A DNA stretch of 64,000 bases from positions 1 to 64,000 of the IMG/VR virus record IMGVR_UViG_3300044630_004815; one strand, 5' to 3'. The DNA is from a virus. The notes below the pieces were generated by a model. The model made no database searches and was not told where the DNA came from. It saw nothing but the letters and a program-made list of their open reading frames with translations. How positions within the stretch are numbered: the first letter of the stretch is position 1; every line of letters starts with the position of its first letter. This document shows, one piece after another, positions 17,058 through 26,952 of the stretch. Position numbers and translations under genes: made by a program.

Positions 17058-18308
17058 TTAGTAAATTTCTCTCCATCTAATAGAAACCCCAACATTAGTG
17101 CTGGTGTCACTTATATTACTTACAAGAACTGAAAAGATTTCTGAGTCTGTTGCATCAAAATTTTGTGTTAGGAAATTTTTCTTAGATGATGGACCACTTG
17201 ATACATCTACAGTTGTTGCTGATGGTTTTTGTGAGTTTTGACTTTCACCTGCAGCATAACCACCCATAAAATCTTCAAAATATGCAGTACTAATTCCAGT
17301 TGAAGATGCATTATATTCAACAACCGATTCATCATTTTCAGATACCCAAGTTCCTGTCGAATTAATTCCAACAGAACTTCTAAATTTTAAAACTTCATAT
17401 TTTACATTTCCTCCATTACTAAACACAGAAACATCTTCAAGTTTTACTGTTGCTCTATTTGGATAACCTTTAAATGCATTCTTGAGTCTAATTTTAATAA
17501 TGGGAACTGTACTACCAATGCTAACAGTTCTAAGATTTGTTGTATGAGAAAATTCTCTACCTGCCTCAACATACCCACCCTCACTCATTACAGTAGAGCA
17601 AATCTGAATAAAGGAACCACCAGCACCTACTTGTGCTCCAGTATTTCTAACCTCACATCTTACGGGAAGATTTGGATTGGACATATAAACTGTTGGAATG
17701 TGATTTGAATTATAAAATTCGTGACAGACCACATTCTTACCATCAATCGAAAATCCACAACGAACTCTACCAACACCTAACCATTCAAAGTCAGTAAAGA
17801 ATAATTGTGTTTTAGTAATATCTAATGTAAATCCAGAAGGATCTTGACCATTCAATCTATCCTTATTCCATTGAGATTGAGTAACTCTTCTATCTGAAGC
17901 AATCCCAGTTACATAAGATCTGATTACAAAACTTAAAGTTCCATCTGGTGCTTGCTCAAAGAAAATACCATCTCTGTCATCAAAGTAACCAGTTCTCTTA
18001 TAGACATTTTGTTGTGCTGCACCAAAATTAAATGTAGAAAAAATCAATTGAGATTTTCCAGGCATATAATGATGATATCTCTTGGTCTGGTGAATAGTAT
18101 ATCCATTAGTGCTGATTCCAGACTGTAAAATTGCTGCTGCTTGGTTGACATCAAAAACAATAGTTGCTCCTGTGCCAACTTTAACATCTACAAAATCTGG
18201 GTCAATAGCATAAAGATGCTTATAATCTCCAAGAGTATATGGATTTGATGTTCTTAATCTACCAAAAGCATCATCTTCTGGTTTCCACGGATTATATAAG
18301 TGTGACAT
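17058..18308 (-). CDS. Conserved cyanophage structural protein, portal-protease interval (416 aa)
   Basis: Probable virion protein, exact role unknown. The start MSHLYNPWKPEDDAFGRLRT shares a TAATG junction with the previous stop; the frame extends five codons upstream. The sequence is beta-rich and almost free of long helices: YHHYMPGKSQLIFSTFNFG, FEWLGVGRVRCGFSIDGK and a final VGVSIRWREIY. No such gene exists between T4 gp20 and gp21. It is likely a head- or neck-associated decoration or fibre protein. Confidence 0.72.
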   Translation of the reverse strand: MSHLYNPWKPEDDAFGRLRTSNPYTLGDYKHLYAIDPDFVDVKVGTGATIVFDVNQAAAILQSGISTNGYTIHQTKRYHHYMPGKSQLIFSTFNFGAAQQNVYKRTGYFDDRDGIFFEQAPDGTLSFVIRSYVTGIASDRRVTQSQWNKDRLNGQDPSGFTLDITKTQLFFTDFEWLGVGRVRCGFSIDGKNVVCHEFYNSNHIPTVYMSNPNLPVRCEVRNTGAQVGAGGSFIQICSTVMSEGGYVEAGREFSHTTNLRTVSIGSTVPIIKIRLKNAFKGYPNRATVKLEDVSVFSNGGNVKYEVLKFRSSVGINSTGTWVSENDESVVEYNASSTGISTAYFEDFMGGYAAGESQNSQKPSATTVDVSSGPSSKKNFLTQNFDATDSEIFSVLVSNISDTSTNVGVSIRWREIY

Positions 18309-19003
18309 TAAACTACTCTCCAACCATTTCTATAAACAAAAGTAAGTGAACCATAATCATAAGCAATAAATGCTCTATCTCTGCCATCAATAGTGTTAGA
18401 ACCAGATGGGAGGATTGTAATATATCTATTTACTCCCTTGGATGCTTCTCCAAGTTCATCTTTTACTATGTAGGTCTTCCCATTCTTTTTGGGTGTTGGA
18501 AGAGTAATTGTAACTGCTCCTGCATAATTAACTCCAATATAATAATCTTGTGGAGTTACTGTATAAGATGAAGTAGTGATATATTTAAGAGGCATATCCA
18601 TATATGCCAAATTCGTTTCACCACCTCCACCTAATGTGGAAAGTTGCTGTTGAATTCTTGATAAGAAAAGACTATAATGCTTTTGGAGATCATCAAGAGT
18701 TGCAAACTTCTGATTTAAAGGAGTAAGAGGATCTTTTTCTTGTTTGGTATTTGATGGTTCAGCAAGAAGTCCTAATGATTTTTCTACCAGTTCTTCCTTT
18801 GTTTCCTCTACTACCTCTTCTTTATCCTCACAAATTGTGTTATCGATTTCTATTAGAGATTCCTTATTTTCTTTATATTGCTTAGATAAAGGTTTTACAA
18901 AGTCTTCAAAGAAAGAATCTCCAAGAAGTTCTTTTATCTCTTCTTTTCTTTCTTTCTTTGCAGACTTTACTGTTTTAAAGAAGTCTATTAACTCCTTATC
19001 CAC
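18308..19003 (-). CDS. Two-part structural protein with GTG start (231 aa)
   Basis: Function unknown. It starts with GTG, supported by GGAGGAG 6 nt upstream. The first 90 residues are charged and helical (KKERKEEIKELLGDSFFEDF, then Glu-rich). Residues about 135-231 are a beta domain, with YYIGVNYAGAVTITLP, NRYITILPSGSNTIDG and FVYRNGWRVV. The beta domain resembles repeats seen in phage tail and decoration proteins. It may anchor the beta-rich partner encoded immediately downstream. Confidence 0.72.
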   Translation of the reverse strand: MDKELIDFFKTVKSAKKERKEEIKELLGDSFFEDFVKPLSKQYKENKESLIEIDNTICEDKEEVVEETKEELVEKSLGLLAEPSNTKQEKDPLTPLNQKFATLDDLQKHYSLFLSRIQQQLSTLGGGGETNLAYMDMPLKYITTSSYTVTPQDYYIGVNYAGAVTITLPTPKKNGKTYIVKDELGEASKGVNRYITILPSGSNTIDGRDRAFIAYDYGSLTFVYRNGWRVV

Positions 19004-19006
19004 TTA

Positions 19007-19174
19007 TTACTCCTCCCCAACAATATTTCCAAATAATGACTGGGCAACATATGGAGTAATTGCATCAATATTAGAACTTGATTTTGTATACAAAATCTCC
19101 TTAATCTTATCAGAAATTTGTTCCGATGAATTTCCAGATAAAATAATATCCATCAATTCTGTACTAGATTCCAT
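19007..19174 (-). CDS. Small protein at the gp67-like position after portal (55 aa)
   Basis: Starts MESSTELMDIILSGNSSEQ; GAGG lies 7 nt before the ATG, and a TATAAATA box lies further upstream. It is short and helical, with SEQISDKIKEILYTK and VAQSLFGNIVGEE segments. It occupies the slot directly after gp20 where T4 encodes the small prohead core protein gp67 (80 aa). Identity to gp67 is suggested only by position and size. Confidence 0.7.
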   Translation of the reverse strand: MESSTELMDIILSGNSSEQISDKIKEILYTKSSSNIDAITPYVAQSLFGNIVGEE

Positions 19175-19198
19175 AAATAACCTCAAAAAATTATAAAC

Positions 19199-19206
19199 TA
19201 TTTATA
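19199..19206 (-). promoter_or_regulatory. Late promoter TATAAATA before the post-portal genes
   Basis: Exact TATAAATA on the minus strand, overlapping the gp20 stop region, 25 nt upstream of the 55-aa gene. It would allow separate late expression of the prohead-core block. Confidence 0.78.
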
Positions 19207-20869
19207 TCTCTGCTGCCTTGCTGTTTATATTCATATCCTTATTGGATGATCCCATATCAGGTTCCATTGGAACTTGTCCAAGCATTTGTCCATTCATACC
19301 AGGAACCATCGGTTGTCCATCTGGACCAATAGGGGGCATAAGTTTAGGATCTGGATATAAACCATCCTTAATTTCTTCCTTCATTAATTCATTCTCATCG
19401 ACGATTTCTTGGTCTGTTTGACGAAGAATCTTACGTCTCACATAGTCTTGTGAATAATAAGTGCCAATGTATGGTTGAATTGCAACCATCAAATTGAGTC
19501 TTTCATTCATCAACTCAGTATCTTTAAGTTCAGAAAAATGACCATCATATAAGTAATCATATTGAATATGATCACTCATCTTCTGCCAATCTTCTGGAGT
19601 TATAATATTCTTCAGAATGAGTTGAGTCTTTAGCATATCGTGAAAAAGACCACTAAATCTCTTTCTTAATCTTCCAACAAACTTACCAAACATCAATTCA
19701 TCTCTAAGAATCTCTGAAGATCTTCCTAGATTAAATCCTTCATCTGAAGCAGTTCTAGATTCTGGAACATTCAGTGCTCTGAATAATTTCTTTTGGAAAT
19801 ATTGAACATCGGTCAACTCTCCAAGATTCTGTCCACCAGGAAGAGTAGTGATCTCAGTGCCTCTACCACCCTCTCTACGGGGCAGCCAGAAGTCTTCCAT
19901 CATACTCATAAACTTCTTGTCATCACGCATTTCACCAGTGTTTGCGTCATAAACAAGTTTATTACGATATCTACCCATAACATCACGTAGATATTGCTCT
20001 GCCTTTACTTTAGGTAGATTGCCAACATCGATGTAGAAGATTCTTCTTTCTGGTGCTCTAGAAAGTCTGTAGATAACAAGAGCATCCTCAATCATCCTAA
20101 GTTGATTCAGTGCTTTAATTGCTTTATGTAAATATGAAAGTGTCAGTTGTCTATTTCTATCTACAAGACCTGAAGTTACATACGTAATAGAATCCCTTGC
20201 AATTTTCACACCACGATTAGTTGAACCAACCTTTTGAATAGATCCCTGAGGGTAATACATAAAGTATTCCTCAATCTCTGGTTCAGTGAATGCTGTCATA
20301 CTATTGGGATCTATACTATTAAGATAGTTTCCTCCAAGATTGACTTTGGTATCTTTCTTCTTTTCTTGTCTAATAAATCGAACTTTCAATGCGTCCATAT
20401 AACGAATATCTAAAATTCCTTCCTCAGGTTTTTTTAGATCGATAACTTTATGATATAATAATCTTCCGTCGATATACCAGTTTTTAAATATTTCGTGTGC
20501 CTTTTTGTCGAAATCTAAAAGATCTTTAATATATTTAAATTCTTCTCTGATAATCTTTTTGAGTCCATCACTTGCATTAAGATTACTCAGTTCAATTTCA
20601 ACTGGAGAATCATTCAAGTCACTTACAATTGCCTCATTGACAACATTTTCAATTGCACTATCACATTCTGGGTGAAGTGCCATTTCCCTATATCTTTTAA
20701 TTAAATCGTATTCATTCCTGAATACTCCTTCAATATCTACATATTGCCCATAAAAACCACTAGTCAGATAATAGTCAGCCCCGTCCTCGTTATTTTCGGG
20801 GACAGGGGAGACCGCACCTTTTGGTAATTTATCGTCGTCTTCAATAGAGAAACCAAATAGTCTTGCCAT
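19202..20869 (-). CDS. 20: Portal vertex protein gp20 (555 aa)
   Basis: Dodecameric portal through which DNA is packaged and to which the neck joins. The length is close to T4 gp20 (524 aa). Recognised features are the IKRYREMALHPECDSAIENVVNEAIV segment, the GRLLYHKVIDLKKPEEGI region, the central RRIFYIDVGNLPKVKAEQYLRDVM and the ALNVPESR stretch. The C-terminal 50 residues are Pro/Gly/Met-rich. It follows gp19 and precedes the prohead core genes. Confidence 0.97.
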   Translation of the reverse strand: MARLFGFSIEDDDKLPKGAVSPVPENNEDGADYYLTSGFYGQYVDIEGVFRNEYDLIKRYREMALHPECDSAIENVVNEAIVSDLNDSPVEIELSNLNASDGLKKIIREEFKYIKDLLDFDKKAHEIFKNWYIDGRLLYHKVIDLKKPEEGILDIRYMDALKVRFIRQEKKKDTKVNLGGNYLNSIDPNSMTAFTEPEIEEYFMYYPQGSIQKVGSTNRGVKIARDSITYVTSGLVDRNRQLTLSYLHKAIKALNQLRMIEDALVIYRLSRAPERRIFYIDVGNLPKVKAEQYLRDVMGRYRNKLVYDANTGEMRDDKKFMSMMEDFWLPRREGGRGTEITTLPGGQNLGELTDVQYFQKKLFRALNVPESRTASDEGFNLGRSSEILRDELMFGKFVGRLRKRFSGLFHDMLKTQLILKNIITPEDWQKMSDHIQYDYLYDGHFSELKDTELMNERLNLMVAIQPYIGTYYSQDYVRRKILRQTDQEIVDENELMKEEIKDGLYPDPKLMPPIGPDGQPMVPGMNGQMLGQVPMEPDMGSSNKDMNINSKAAEI

Positions 20870-20891
20870 ATTATAATTGTAAACTTTCTAC

Positions 20892-20898
20892 TATTTAG
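20892..20898 (-). promoter_or_regulatory. CTAAATA late-promoter variant before gp20
   Basis: Minus-strand CTAAATA lies 22 nt upstream of the gp20 ATG and overlaps the gp19 stop codon. It belongs to the recurring variant class seen in front of virion genes here. Confidence 0.4.
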
Positions 20899-21524
20899 AT
20901 CACTTGAGATGATGGGGTATTATTGGCATCTGCAGCTTCCCACCACTGAACTTGAAGATCTACTGTGAATTCTTCAATTTCATTTTCATTGTTGTATGAA
21001 AGATCAATCTGAGAAACACTAGTTGGGAATACTCCGTGTACAATATACTTTCTCAAGATATCAATCTCACCACCTTGAGTTCCTGGGATATTTAATCCAG
21101 TATATGCACCCCTTGATAATTGGGTTACATTCATATCAACCATATATTCTGATGGATTAATTGAACCACTTCCATCAGATACTTTGACCATATAGTTCAT
21201 CCATCTTTCAAATAGATTTCTCCATTTGAAATTGGTATCGTTAATAACAGTGATGCTCCAAATATCAAAGGTTCTATCACCAGCAATTTTGAGGGTTCTT
21301 CCTCTGAATGGTACTGGAATTTCTGAAATAGTTGATCCAGGAAGACCAGCAGTTTTGATTAACATATAGTCATCAGATTCAATAGAAATTGATGAATCAA
21401 ATGGTAAACTGAATGTAGACGATGGTGATGATCCAAAACTTACTTCAAATAGATTGCTGCGAGCACCACCACCAGATAATTTAGTCTTAAATCTATCAAT
21501 TGTTCTTTCGTTGAAATTAGGCAT
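20895..21524 (-). CDS. 19: Tail tube protein gp19 (209 aa)
   Basis: Subunit of the inner tail tube. Recognised from MPNFNERTIDRFKTKLSGGGARSNLFEV, IPVPFRGRTLKIAGDRTF and the WSITVINDTNFKWRNLFERWMNYM strand-helix unit, plus the closing FTVDLQVQWWE. T4 gp19 is 163 aa; the longer cyanophage form is normal. It is encoded between the sheath and portal genes and preceded by an AGGAGAA site. Confidence 0.95.
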   Translation of the reverse strand: MPNFNERTIDRFKTKLSGGGARSNLFEVSFGSSPSSTFSLPFDSSISIESDDYMLIKTAGLPGSTISEIPVPFRGRTLKIAGDRTFDIWSITVINDTNFKWRNLFERWMNYMVKVSDGSGSINPSEYMVDMNVTQLSRGAYTGLNIPGTQGGEIDILRKYIVHGVFPTSVSQIDLSYNNENEIEEFTVDLQVQWWEAADANNTPSSQVI

Positions 21525-21541
21525 TGTTCTTCTCCTTTAAA

Positions 21542-24151
21542 TTAAACTGTTCCAACAACGGTTTCAAATGAAACACCAGTTCTCGTAGCAACGAATGTCA
21601 GTCCGATGTAATTGATAGAACGAGCTGGTTTTACATAAATGTCAGCAATAAATTCATTTCTATCAATAACAGCAGGAGTATTATTTGTTTCATCACACAC
21701 TAGTAAGAAGTCTGTGATTCCTCGTTTTGCCTGCACATCTCTTAGATATGGTTCAACGATATTAATGAAACTTGCTCTTGTCGATGAATCATTAAATTCA
21801 AATAATTGAGCATCAGCAGCACCTCTGATTGCTTGTTCAATTGTAATGAACAACCTTCTGACGTTGATTCTGTCAAATGCTGATGGATAAGATAATGCAG
21901 TTTTATCACCGAATAGAATTGTTCCAGATCCAGGATAAGTGATGATTGGATTGACTCTATTTGAATAGAGTTCGTCTCTGTCTTCTTGGTTTGGATTATA
22001 TGCTAGTTTGATGACATTCTTAAGAGTTCCTCTCACCTTTCCAGCAGGAGAATACCAAGGATACTGATTAATGTCAGTTCTTACACATAGACCAGCAACA
22101 TCTGCTGAGCATGGGATGTATACATACTCTCTGTTGAATCTGTCATAGATGTATTGATATCCAGAATCAAATGCTGCATAAGATGATGAAGATAGTGAAG
22201 TGAAGAATGAAAGAATGTTAGGAAGTTTATTTGCCTCTATTGGAACGTTAACAGTTGCTCCTCTGTATGGTGAAATAAATGCTAAACAATCTTTCCTAGA
22301 TTCTGCTGTGGAAATTAGATAATTTGCTCTTGATTGCTCAAAATCAATACCACCAGAAGCACTTCCCTGAAGTAAGAAGTTTAATTCAACTTCATTCTCG
22401 TTTGCCAGTTTGTCAATTGCACTAGTAATGTCATTCAACTGTACTTCAAATCCACCAACATTAGTTGCTTGACCAGCAGCAGTTGAATAATCTTTTCCAC
22501 CAGTGATTGTAAATGACTTATTTCCAACTGAGTTGAAATGTGTATCATCCGAAGTTTGTCCCCAAACACCTAGTGAGGTTGAAATTGGAGTAAATCCTGA
22601 CGAGAATTTGGAAGAAACTTCAGAAACTCCCCAGTGTGCATCAGTTGCAAGTACAGCACCAGCAAATATATAACGTGAATTTGCCTCTAGGTAAGTCTTA
22701 TAATATACGTTTTGTGATGGGGAAGTTTGGGCATCCGATGCCTTAGATATATTTCTGAATACTTCTAGAATTTGCTGAGGATTTCCTGAGAAATTTGATG
22801 CCCTAGTATTGTCAATAATTGCAATATTCAGTGCATCATTACTACCACCCCTATCAGATACATACTGATTAGTTCTTGGTTTTGGTGCAATTGCCTTCCA
22901 TAGAACAGTTTGCCTATCTCCATTAGCAGTATTTAATACATACTGCTGATTATACCAGTCATTAATTGCTAGTGGGTAGAGAAGTCCACTGTTTGAAATT
23001 GTACTTACTGTTAAAATTTCATTGGTTGCTGGGTTAATCAGGTAATCTCCAGCATTCACATTTCCTAAAGATGTGAGTTGAACTTGAGTTGTAGTTGAGT
23101 TGACTCCAACTGAAACTGTAACGTCTGCAGGAAGAACTGATAGGATAGATATTGAAGAACCATCTGGATGATTCGTTGCAGTAGTTCCATAACTTGCTCT
23201 AGCAACAGTAACTGTAGATGTAACTAAATTTGAAATTACAGAAGATACTGTTACAATTTCCGAATTAATTTTTAATTTCTTTGCAGTTGTAATACCAGCA
23301 TTATATGCAACATAGAGAACAGTGTCAGAAGATTGGAACGCATCTGAACCTTGCATGTCCAGAGTTGTTATTCCATCAACATTTAAAGTAGTTAGAGTTT
23401 GTCCAGTTCCAATTGATGCTGCTGAGTATGTGCTTAATCCTGCTCTTACAACTTCTACTGCAGTAACTCCAACCCCAAGGGATCCATTGATGTAAATGGA
23501 TTCCATGGTATTAAAAGAATATACACCTCTTTCGGTGTAATCTTGATTAGTTTCAGTTCCACCAGAACTTACTTTACTTACAACTTTAACATAAAATTCA
23601 GAGTTTCCAATACCAGAAACAATTCCTTTCAAATGTCCACCAGATTGAATTGATTGGGTAACTCCAACACCAACTGAAATTCCAGATGTATTAATTCCAG
23701 AAAAAGTTTGGTCTGCGAAGTTGTCAATTACACACACTTTAATTCCATCTGCCCAATATCCTGGGTTCTTTGCTGCCCAGTAATATCCAGATGAAATTGT
23801 TTCCTGATAATTTTCATAATTTTTAATTTTAATGTCAGTTGAAGCAGCACCAACTGCAGCATTGGAGTTCTTCAGATTGTCTGAATCTGCTCTTACTACT
23901 TTTAAACTTCCACCGTAGGAAAGGAAGTTTGATGCAGAATACCAATACTCATAGTGAAAATTGTTCTTTGATGGTGAACCAAAAATGTTCACTAAATCAT
24001 TTTCAGTTCTTATTGTAGTTACTTCTTCTACTGGACCTCTCTCAAAAGGTGCTGCAATACCTGCAGCTAAAGGAGAAGTAGCATTAACTGAACCTCTAGT
24101 TAAGTCTACTTCTCTTATTGTAATCCCTGGAGATGATAAGCTTAAAGCCAT
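21542..24151 (-). CDS. 18: Tail sheath protein gp18 (869 aa)
   Basis: Contractile sheath subunit. The N-terminus MALSLSSPGITIREVDLTRG and the C-terminal SINYIGLTFVATRTGVSFETVVG are typical. The protein is about 200 residues longer than T4 gp18 (659 aa). The middle contains a beta insertion: LKINSEIVTVSSVI leads to VARASYGTTATNHPDG at about residues 290-333. The same bead pattern recurs in other tail proteins of this window. A TATAAATA promoter and a GAGGAG site lie upstream. Confidence 0.96.
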   Translation of the reverse strand: MALSLSSPGITIREVDLTRGSVNATSPLAAGIAAPFERGPVEEVTTIRTENDLVNIFGSPSKNNFHYEYWYSASNFLSYGGSLKVVRADSDNLKNSNAAVGAASTDIKIKNYENYQETISSGYYWAAKNPGYWADGIKVCVIDNFADQTFSGINTSGISVGVGVTQSIQSGGHLKGIVSGIGNSEFYVKVVSKVSSGGTETNQDYTERGVYSFNTMESIYINGSLGVGVTAVEVVRAGLSTYSAASIGTGQTLTTLNVDGITTLDMQGSDAFQSSDTVLYVAYNAGITTAKKLKINSEIVTVSSVISNLVTSTVTVARASYGTTATNHPDGSSISILSVLPADVTVSVGVNSTTTQVQLTSLGNVNAGDYLINPATNEILTVSTISNSGLLYPLAINDWYNQQYVLNTANGDRQTVLWKAIAPKPRTNQYVSDRGGSNDALNIAIIDNTRASNFSGNPQQILEVFRNISKASDAQTSPSQNVYYKTYLEANSRYIFAGAVLATDAHWGVSEVSSKFSSGFTPISTSLGVWGQTSDDTHFNSVGNKSFTITGGKDYSTAAGQATNVGGFEVQLNDITSAIDKLANENEVELNFLLQGSASGGIDFEQSRANYLISTAESRKDCLAFISPYRGATVNVPIEANKLPNILSFFTSLSSSSYAAFDSGYQYIYDRFNREYVYIPCSADVAGLCVRTDINQYPWYSPAGKVRGTLKNVIKLAYNPNQEDRDELYSNRVNPIITYPGSGTILFGDKTALSYPSAFDRINVRRLFITIEQAIRGAADAQLFEFNDSSTRASFINIVEPYLRDVQAKRGITDFLLVCDETNNTPAVIDRNEFIADIYVKPARSINYIGLTFVATRTGVSFETVVGTV

Positions 24152-24188
24152 TTTGACTCCTCTAACTGCTTCATTTTTTAACTAAAAG

Positions 24189-24196
24189 TATTTATA
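24189..24196 (-). promoter_or_regulatory. Late promoter TATAAATA before gp18
   Basis: Exact late octamer on the minus strand in the gp17-gp18 gap, 38 nt upstream of the gp18 ATG. It allows strong late expression of sheath and tube separately from terminase. Confidence 0.8.
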
Positions 24197-24207
24197 AATT
24201 TATCCTT

Positions 24208-25860
24208 TTATCTATATTCCCACATGTAGGATCTATCACCATATTCATCAACCTTCCAAATATCCCCATCAGCATCTTTGAATTCTGTTTCATCATCTAT
24301 TCCAGTAATAATGAATCCAAATGGAGACATATCTTGATCAATTTGATTTTTTTGTTCTTCATATAATCTTTTTCTAACATCTTGCTCCGTCAGTTCTTTG
24401 AAATAGTCCTGTGCGACCAACCAAGCATAAATTACAAGGCACATTGCCAAATCATCATTACAACCCTCTTCTGCCTCGAATGAGTTATGTTTCTGGATGA
24501 AAGTAGTTAGTTCACTGATAATCTCATAGTCATTGAAGATGAGTTTGTCCTCTTCGATCATAGTTTTAAGATTGAGACATCCAACTTTCTTAACTGTCTT
24601 GGACATCTTAAGTCCTAGTTGAGTTTTCTTCCCAGAAAATCCTTGCCCAACAATCTGCCCTGCTCTACCTCTCATAGAACACATGAGGAGATTTTGATAC
24701 TCTAAATCATATTGAATAATTGATGCTACTTGGTCTCCAACATCATTGACTTCACAAAGGACAAATGCATTATTGTACGCTTTAGCAACCTCATGTATGA
24801 TGCTTGGAAATAGCATTGGTTTGATTTCATTATTCCTATACTTTGCTACTATTTTGTGTGGGAAAGTTGTAATATCAAATACTACAAATGCAGAGTAGTC
24901 ATTTCCAACTCCTCTTGCTACGTCAACCGTAACTACATAGTCTCTATTTTCTCTTTTCTCTTCATATACATCCAATCCTTTATTTCTTTTAACTGGAGTA
25001 TCATATACTAAACTCTTAAGTTTGCTTGGAGCAATTAGAGTGTCAACAGATCCTAAGAATTCGCACTCAAACTCGATCTTAAACTGCTGCTCAGAAGTGT
25101 TCGCAATAGTCTGTGCTTTCCATTTATCATCTCTTCCAGGAACTTCAGTCCAGTGAACATCAGTGGGAACATATTCATTTTTACCCCTTTCTGCATCGTG
25201 CCAAAGTCGATAAAAATGATTCATACCATGTGGGGTAGAAACAATAATTACCTTTGTTGATTGTCCAGAAGAAATAGTTGGATATACAGATGCAAAGAAA
25301 TCATCTGCAAGGTGATTTTGAACGAATGCAAATTCGTCTAGGAATATAATGTTGTATGATCCACCACGAACTGCAGATGCTGAAGTTGATGCTGCCAGAA
25401 TCTTGGATCCATTCTCCAGTTCCATAGAACCCCTGTTCCATGCCACAATGCCCTGCTGTAACCATTTGGGAAGGTTCTCATAGGCAGTTTGTAGTCTTTG
25501 TAGCAAATCTCTTGCTGTGGATGCCTTGTTGGCAAGAATAGCAATGTTTACGTTATCATTAAAAATTGCATAATGAAGCAAATAAGATACCACAGTAGTA
25601 GATTTGCCAGTCTGCCTAGGCATCTTGCAAATGTTAAATCTATTATTGTGGAAATTTTTAATTAATTTTTCTTGAAAGTCATAAGGTTTAAATGGTTGTA
25701 ATCCATGATCCAAGGTTACAATTTTAACATAGTTCTTTGCAAAGTATACTGGATCATTCTTGCACTTTACAAATTCTAAAATTTGATCTTGAGAAAATTC
25801 AATTGGAGTATTTGCTTTTTTTAGAAGCGGGTTTCCAAGATAAATGTTATTATTACTCAT
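24208..25860 (-). CDS. 17: Terminase large subunit gp17 (550 aa)
   Basis: ATPase-nuclease motor that packages DNA through gp20. Walker A PRQTGKST is at residues 81-88, Walker B IIFLDEF at 171-177 and the coupling motif VSTP follows near 208. The nuclease domain starts with TVDVARGVGNDYS, Asp313 being a likely catalytic residue. Length is close to T4 gp17 (610 aa). It is separated from the small subunit by an unusual 358-aa gene. Confidence 0.97.
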   Translation of the reverse strand: MSNNNIYLGNPLLKKANTPIEFSQDQILEFVKCKNDPVYFAKNYVKIVTLDHGLQPFKPYDFQEKLIKNFHNNRFNICKMPRQTGKSTTVVSYLLHYAIFNDNVNIAILANKASTARDLLQRLQTAYENLPKWLQQGIVAWNRGSMELENGSKILAASTSASAVRGGSYNIIFLDEFAFVQNHLADDFFASVYPTISSGQSTKVIIVSTPHGMNHFYRLWHDAERGKNEYVPTDVHWTEVPGRDDKWKAQTIANTSEQQFKIEFECEFLGSVDTLIAPSKLKSLVYDTPVKRNKGLDVYEEKRENRDYVVTVDVARGVGNDYSAFVVFDITTFPHKIVAKYRNNEIKPMLFPSIIHEVAKAYNNAFVLCEVNDVGDQVASIIQYDLEYQNLLMCSMRGRAGQIVGQGFSGKKTQLGLKMSKTVKKVGCLNLKTMIEEDKLIFNDYEIISELTTFIQKHNSFEAEEGCNDDLAMCLVIYAWLVAQDYFKELTEQDVRKRLYEEQKNQIDQDMSPFGFIITGIDDETEFKDADGDIWKVDEYGDRSYMWEYR

Positions 25861-25867
25861 AAATTAT

Positions 25868-26944
25868 TCAACAATTCCAAGCTCTAAGTGATTTATTGAT
25901 CCTTGAATTTGGATCATTTGCAGTTTTCTTTGAGGTTAACTTACTTTTCACGCCACTCATTCTGGCACAGAATGATGCTCTTCTTGGGTTTCCTACTTTC
26001 TTTGAAGGTGCTTTCAAATCTGATCCAGGATTCTCCCTTTCATAAGATTTTCTTCCTTTTTCATTAAGACCACCAGATTGATTCTTACCTTCCTTTCTTT
26101 GCCATGCAGCAACTTCAGTCATAAATTGATTGAAAGTTTTTTGTTCTGGAACACAATTAGGAACTACTCTTTTCCCTTTCTTTTTCATTCCAACTTGCTT
26201 ATACCCAGACCAACATGCTTCAGAAACATCTTCATCACTAGACATATATTCTGCTGCAGTATCAATAAAGTCTGCTGCTCTAGTAATCTTGGATTGCACC
26301 CAAGCAGGAAGTTGTTGATCTCCCTTTTTAACTAATTTTCTGAGCATATTGATTGATCTTTCAATTTGATCAAACTCAACTCTTGCCATATATCCTTCAT
26401 CATCTTTCTTCTTTCCAGAAGCAATTTCCTTATGATCCTCATGAATTTTTGATTCATTAGCAGGATGAAGTTTTGCAATACTATATTTGTCCCACATTTG
26501 TGGTCCCCAAGAACAATCCATTCTTTTTTCATTCTTTCTACAAAGAAGGCAATACTTTGTATCTTCCTTGTACTGCTGTTCTATATCAACTTCTTCTTTA
26601 TATCCTTTTGCATCAGGAACTCCTTTTGAGGGAACGCAATTCGGAACCTTTCTTCCACCCTTCTTCTTCATTCCAACTTGAGTATACCCTTTCCAACAGG
26701 GATCCTTGTCTTCTTTCATGGTAGGTTTCCTTTCTACTTTTTTTAGTTTTGTGTAATAGTCTGGAAGTTCATCTACGTGCTGAAGTGCTGTTATCTTTGC
26801 ACCACTTTTACTTGTGGTATGCTCACCCTCAACCTTAGTTCCCATTTTTACCTGATTAATAATATTATCCAGAGGAACTTTATGCTTCTTGGCAATTTCT
26901 TCTGGGGATCTATATGGTTTTACGGGACCTTTAGGATCTTTCAT
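25868..26944 (-). CDS. Multidomain basic protein inserted between gp16 and gp17 (358 aa)
   Basis: Function unknown. Residues about 1-60 resemble the small DUF5872-type basic domain. A CWKGYTQVGMKKKG...PNCVP unit at 83-104 is duplicated at 244-265. CLLC and a further Cys between them (132-144) could bind zinc. Residues 180-235 carry MARVEFDQIERSINML and LPAWVQSKITRAADFI, a module common in cyanophage virion proteins. The C-terminus, from GGLNEKGRKSYERENPGSD on, is DUF6321-like. The architecture suggests a DNA- or head-associated structural protein. Confidence 0.72.
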   Translation of the reverse strand: MKDPKGPVKPYRSPEEIAKKHKVPLDNIINQVKMGTKVEGEHTTSKSGAKITALQHVDELPDYYTKLKKVERKPTMKEDKDPCWKGYTQVGMKKKGGRKVPNCVPSKGVPDAKGYKEEVDIEQQYKEDTKYCLLCRKNEKRMDCSWGPQMWDKYSIAKLHPANESKIHEDHKEIASGKKKDDEGYMARVEFDQIERSINMLRKLVKKGDQQLPAWVQSKITRAADFIDTAAEYMSSDEDVSEACWSGYKQVGMKKKGKRVVPNCVPEQKTFNQFMTEVAAWQRKEGKNQSGGLNEKGRKSYERENPGSDLKAPSKKVGNPRRASFCARMSGVKSKLTSKKTANDPNSRINKSLRAWNC

Positions 26945-26952
26945 AATAGGTA

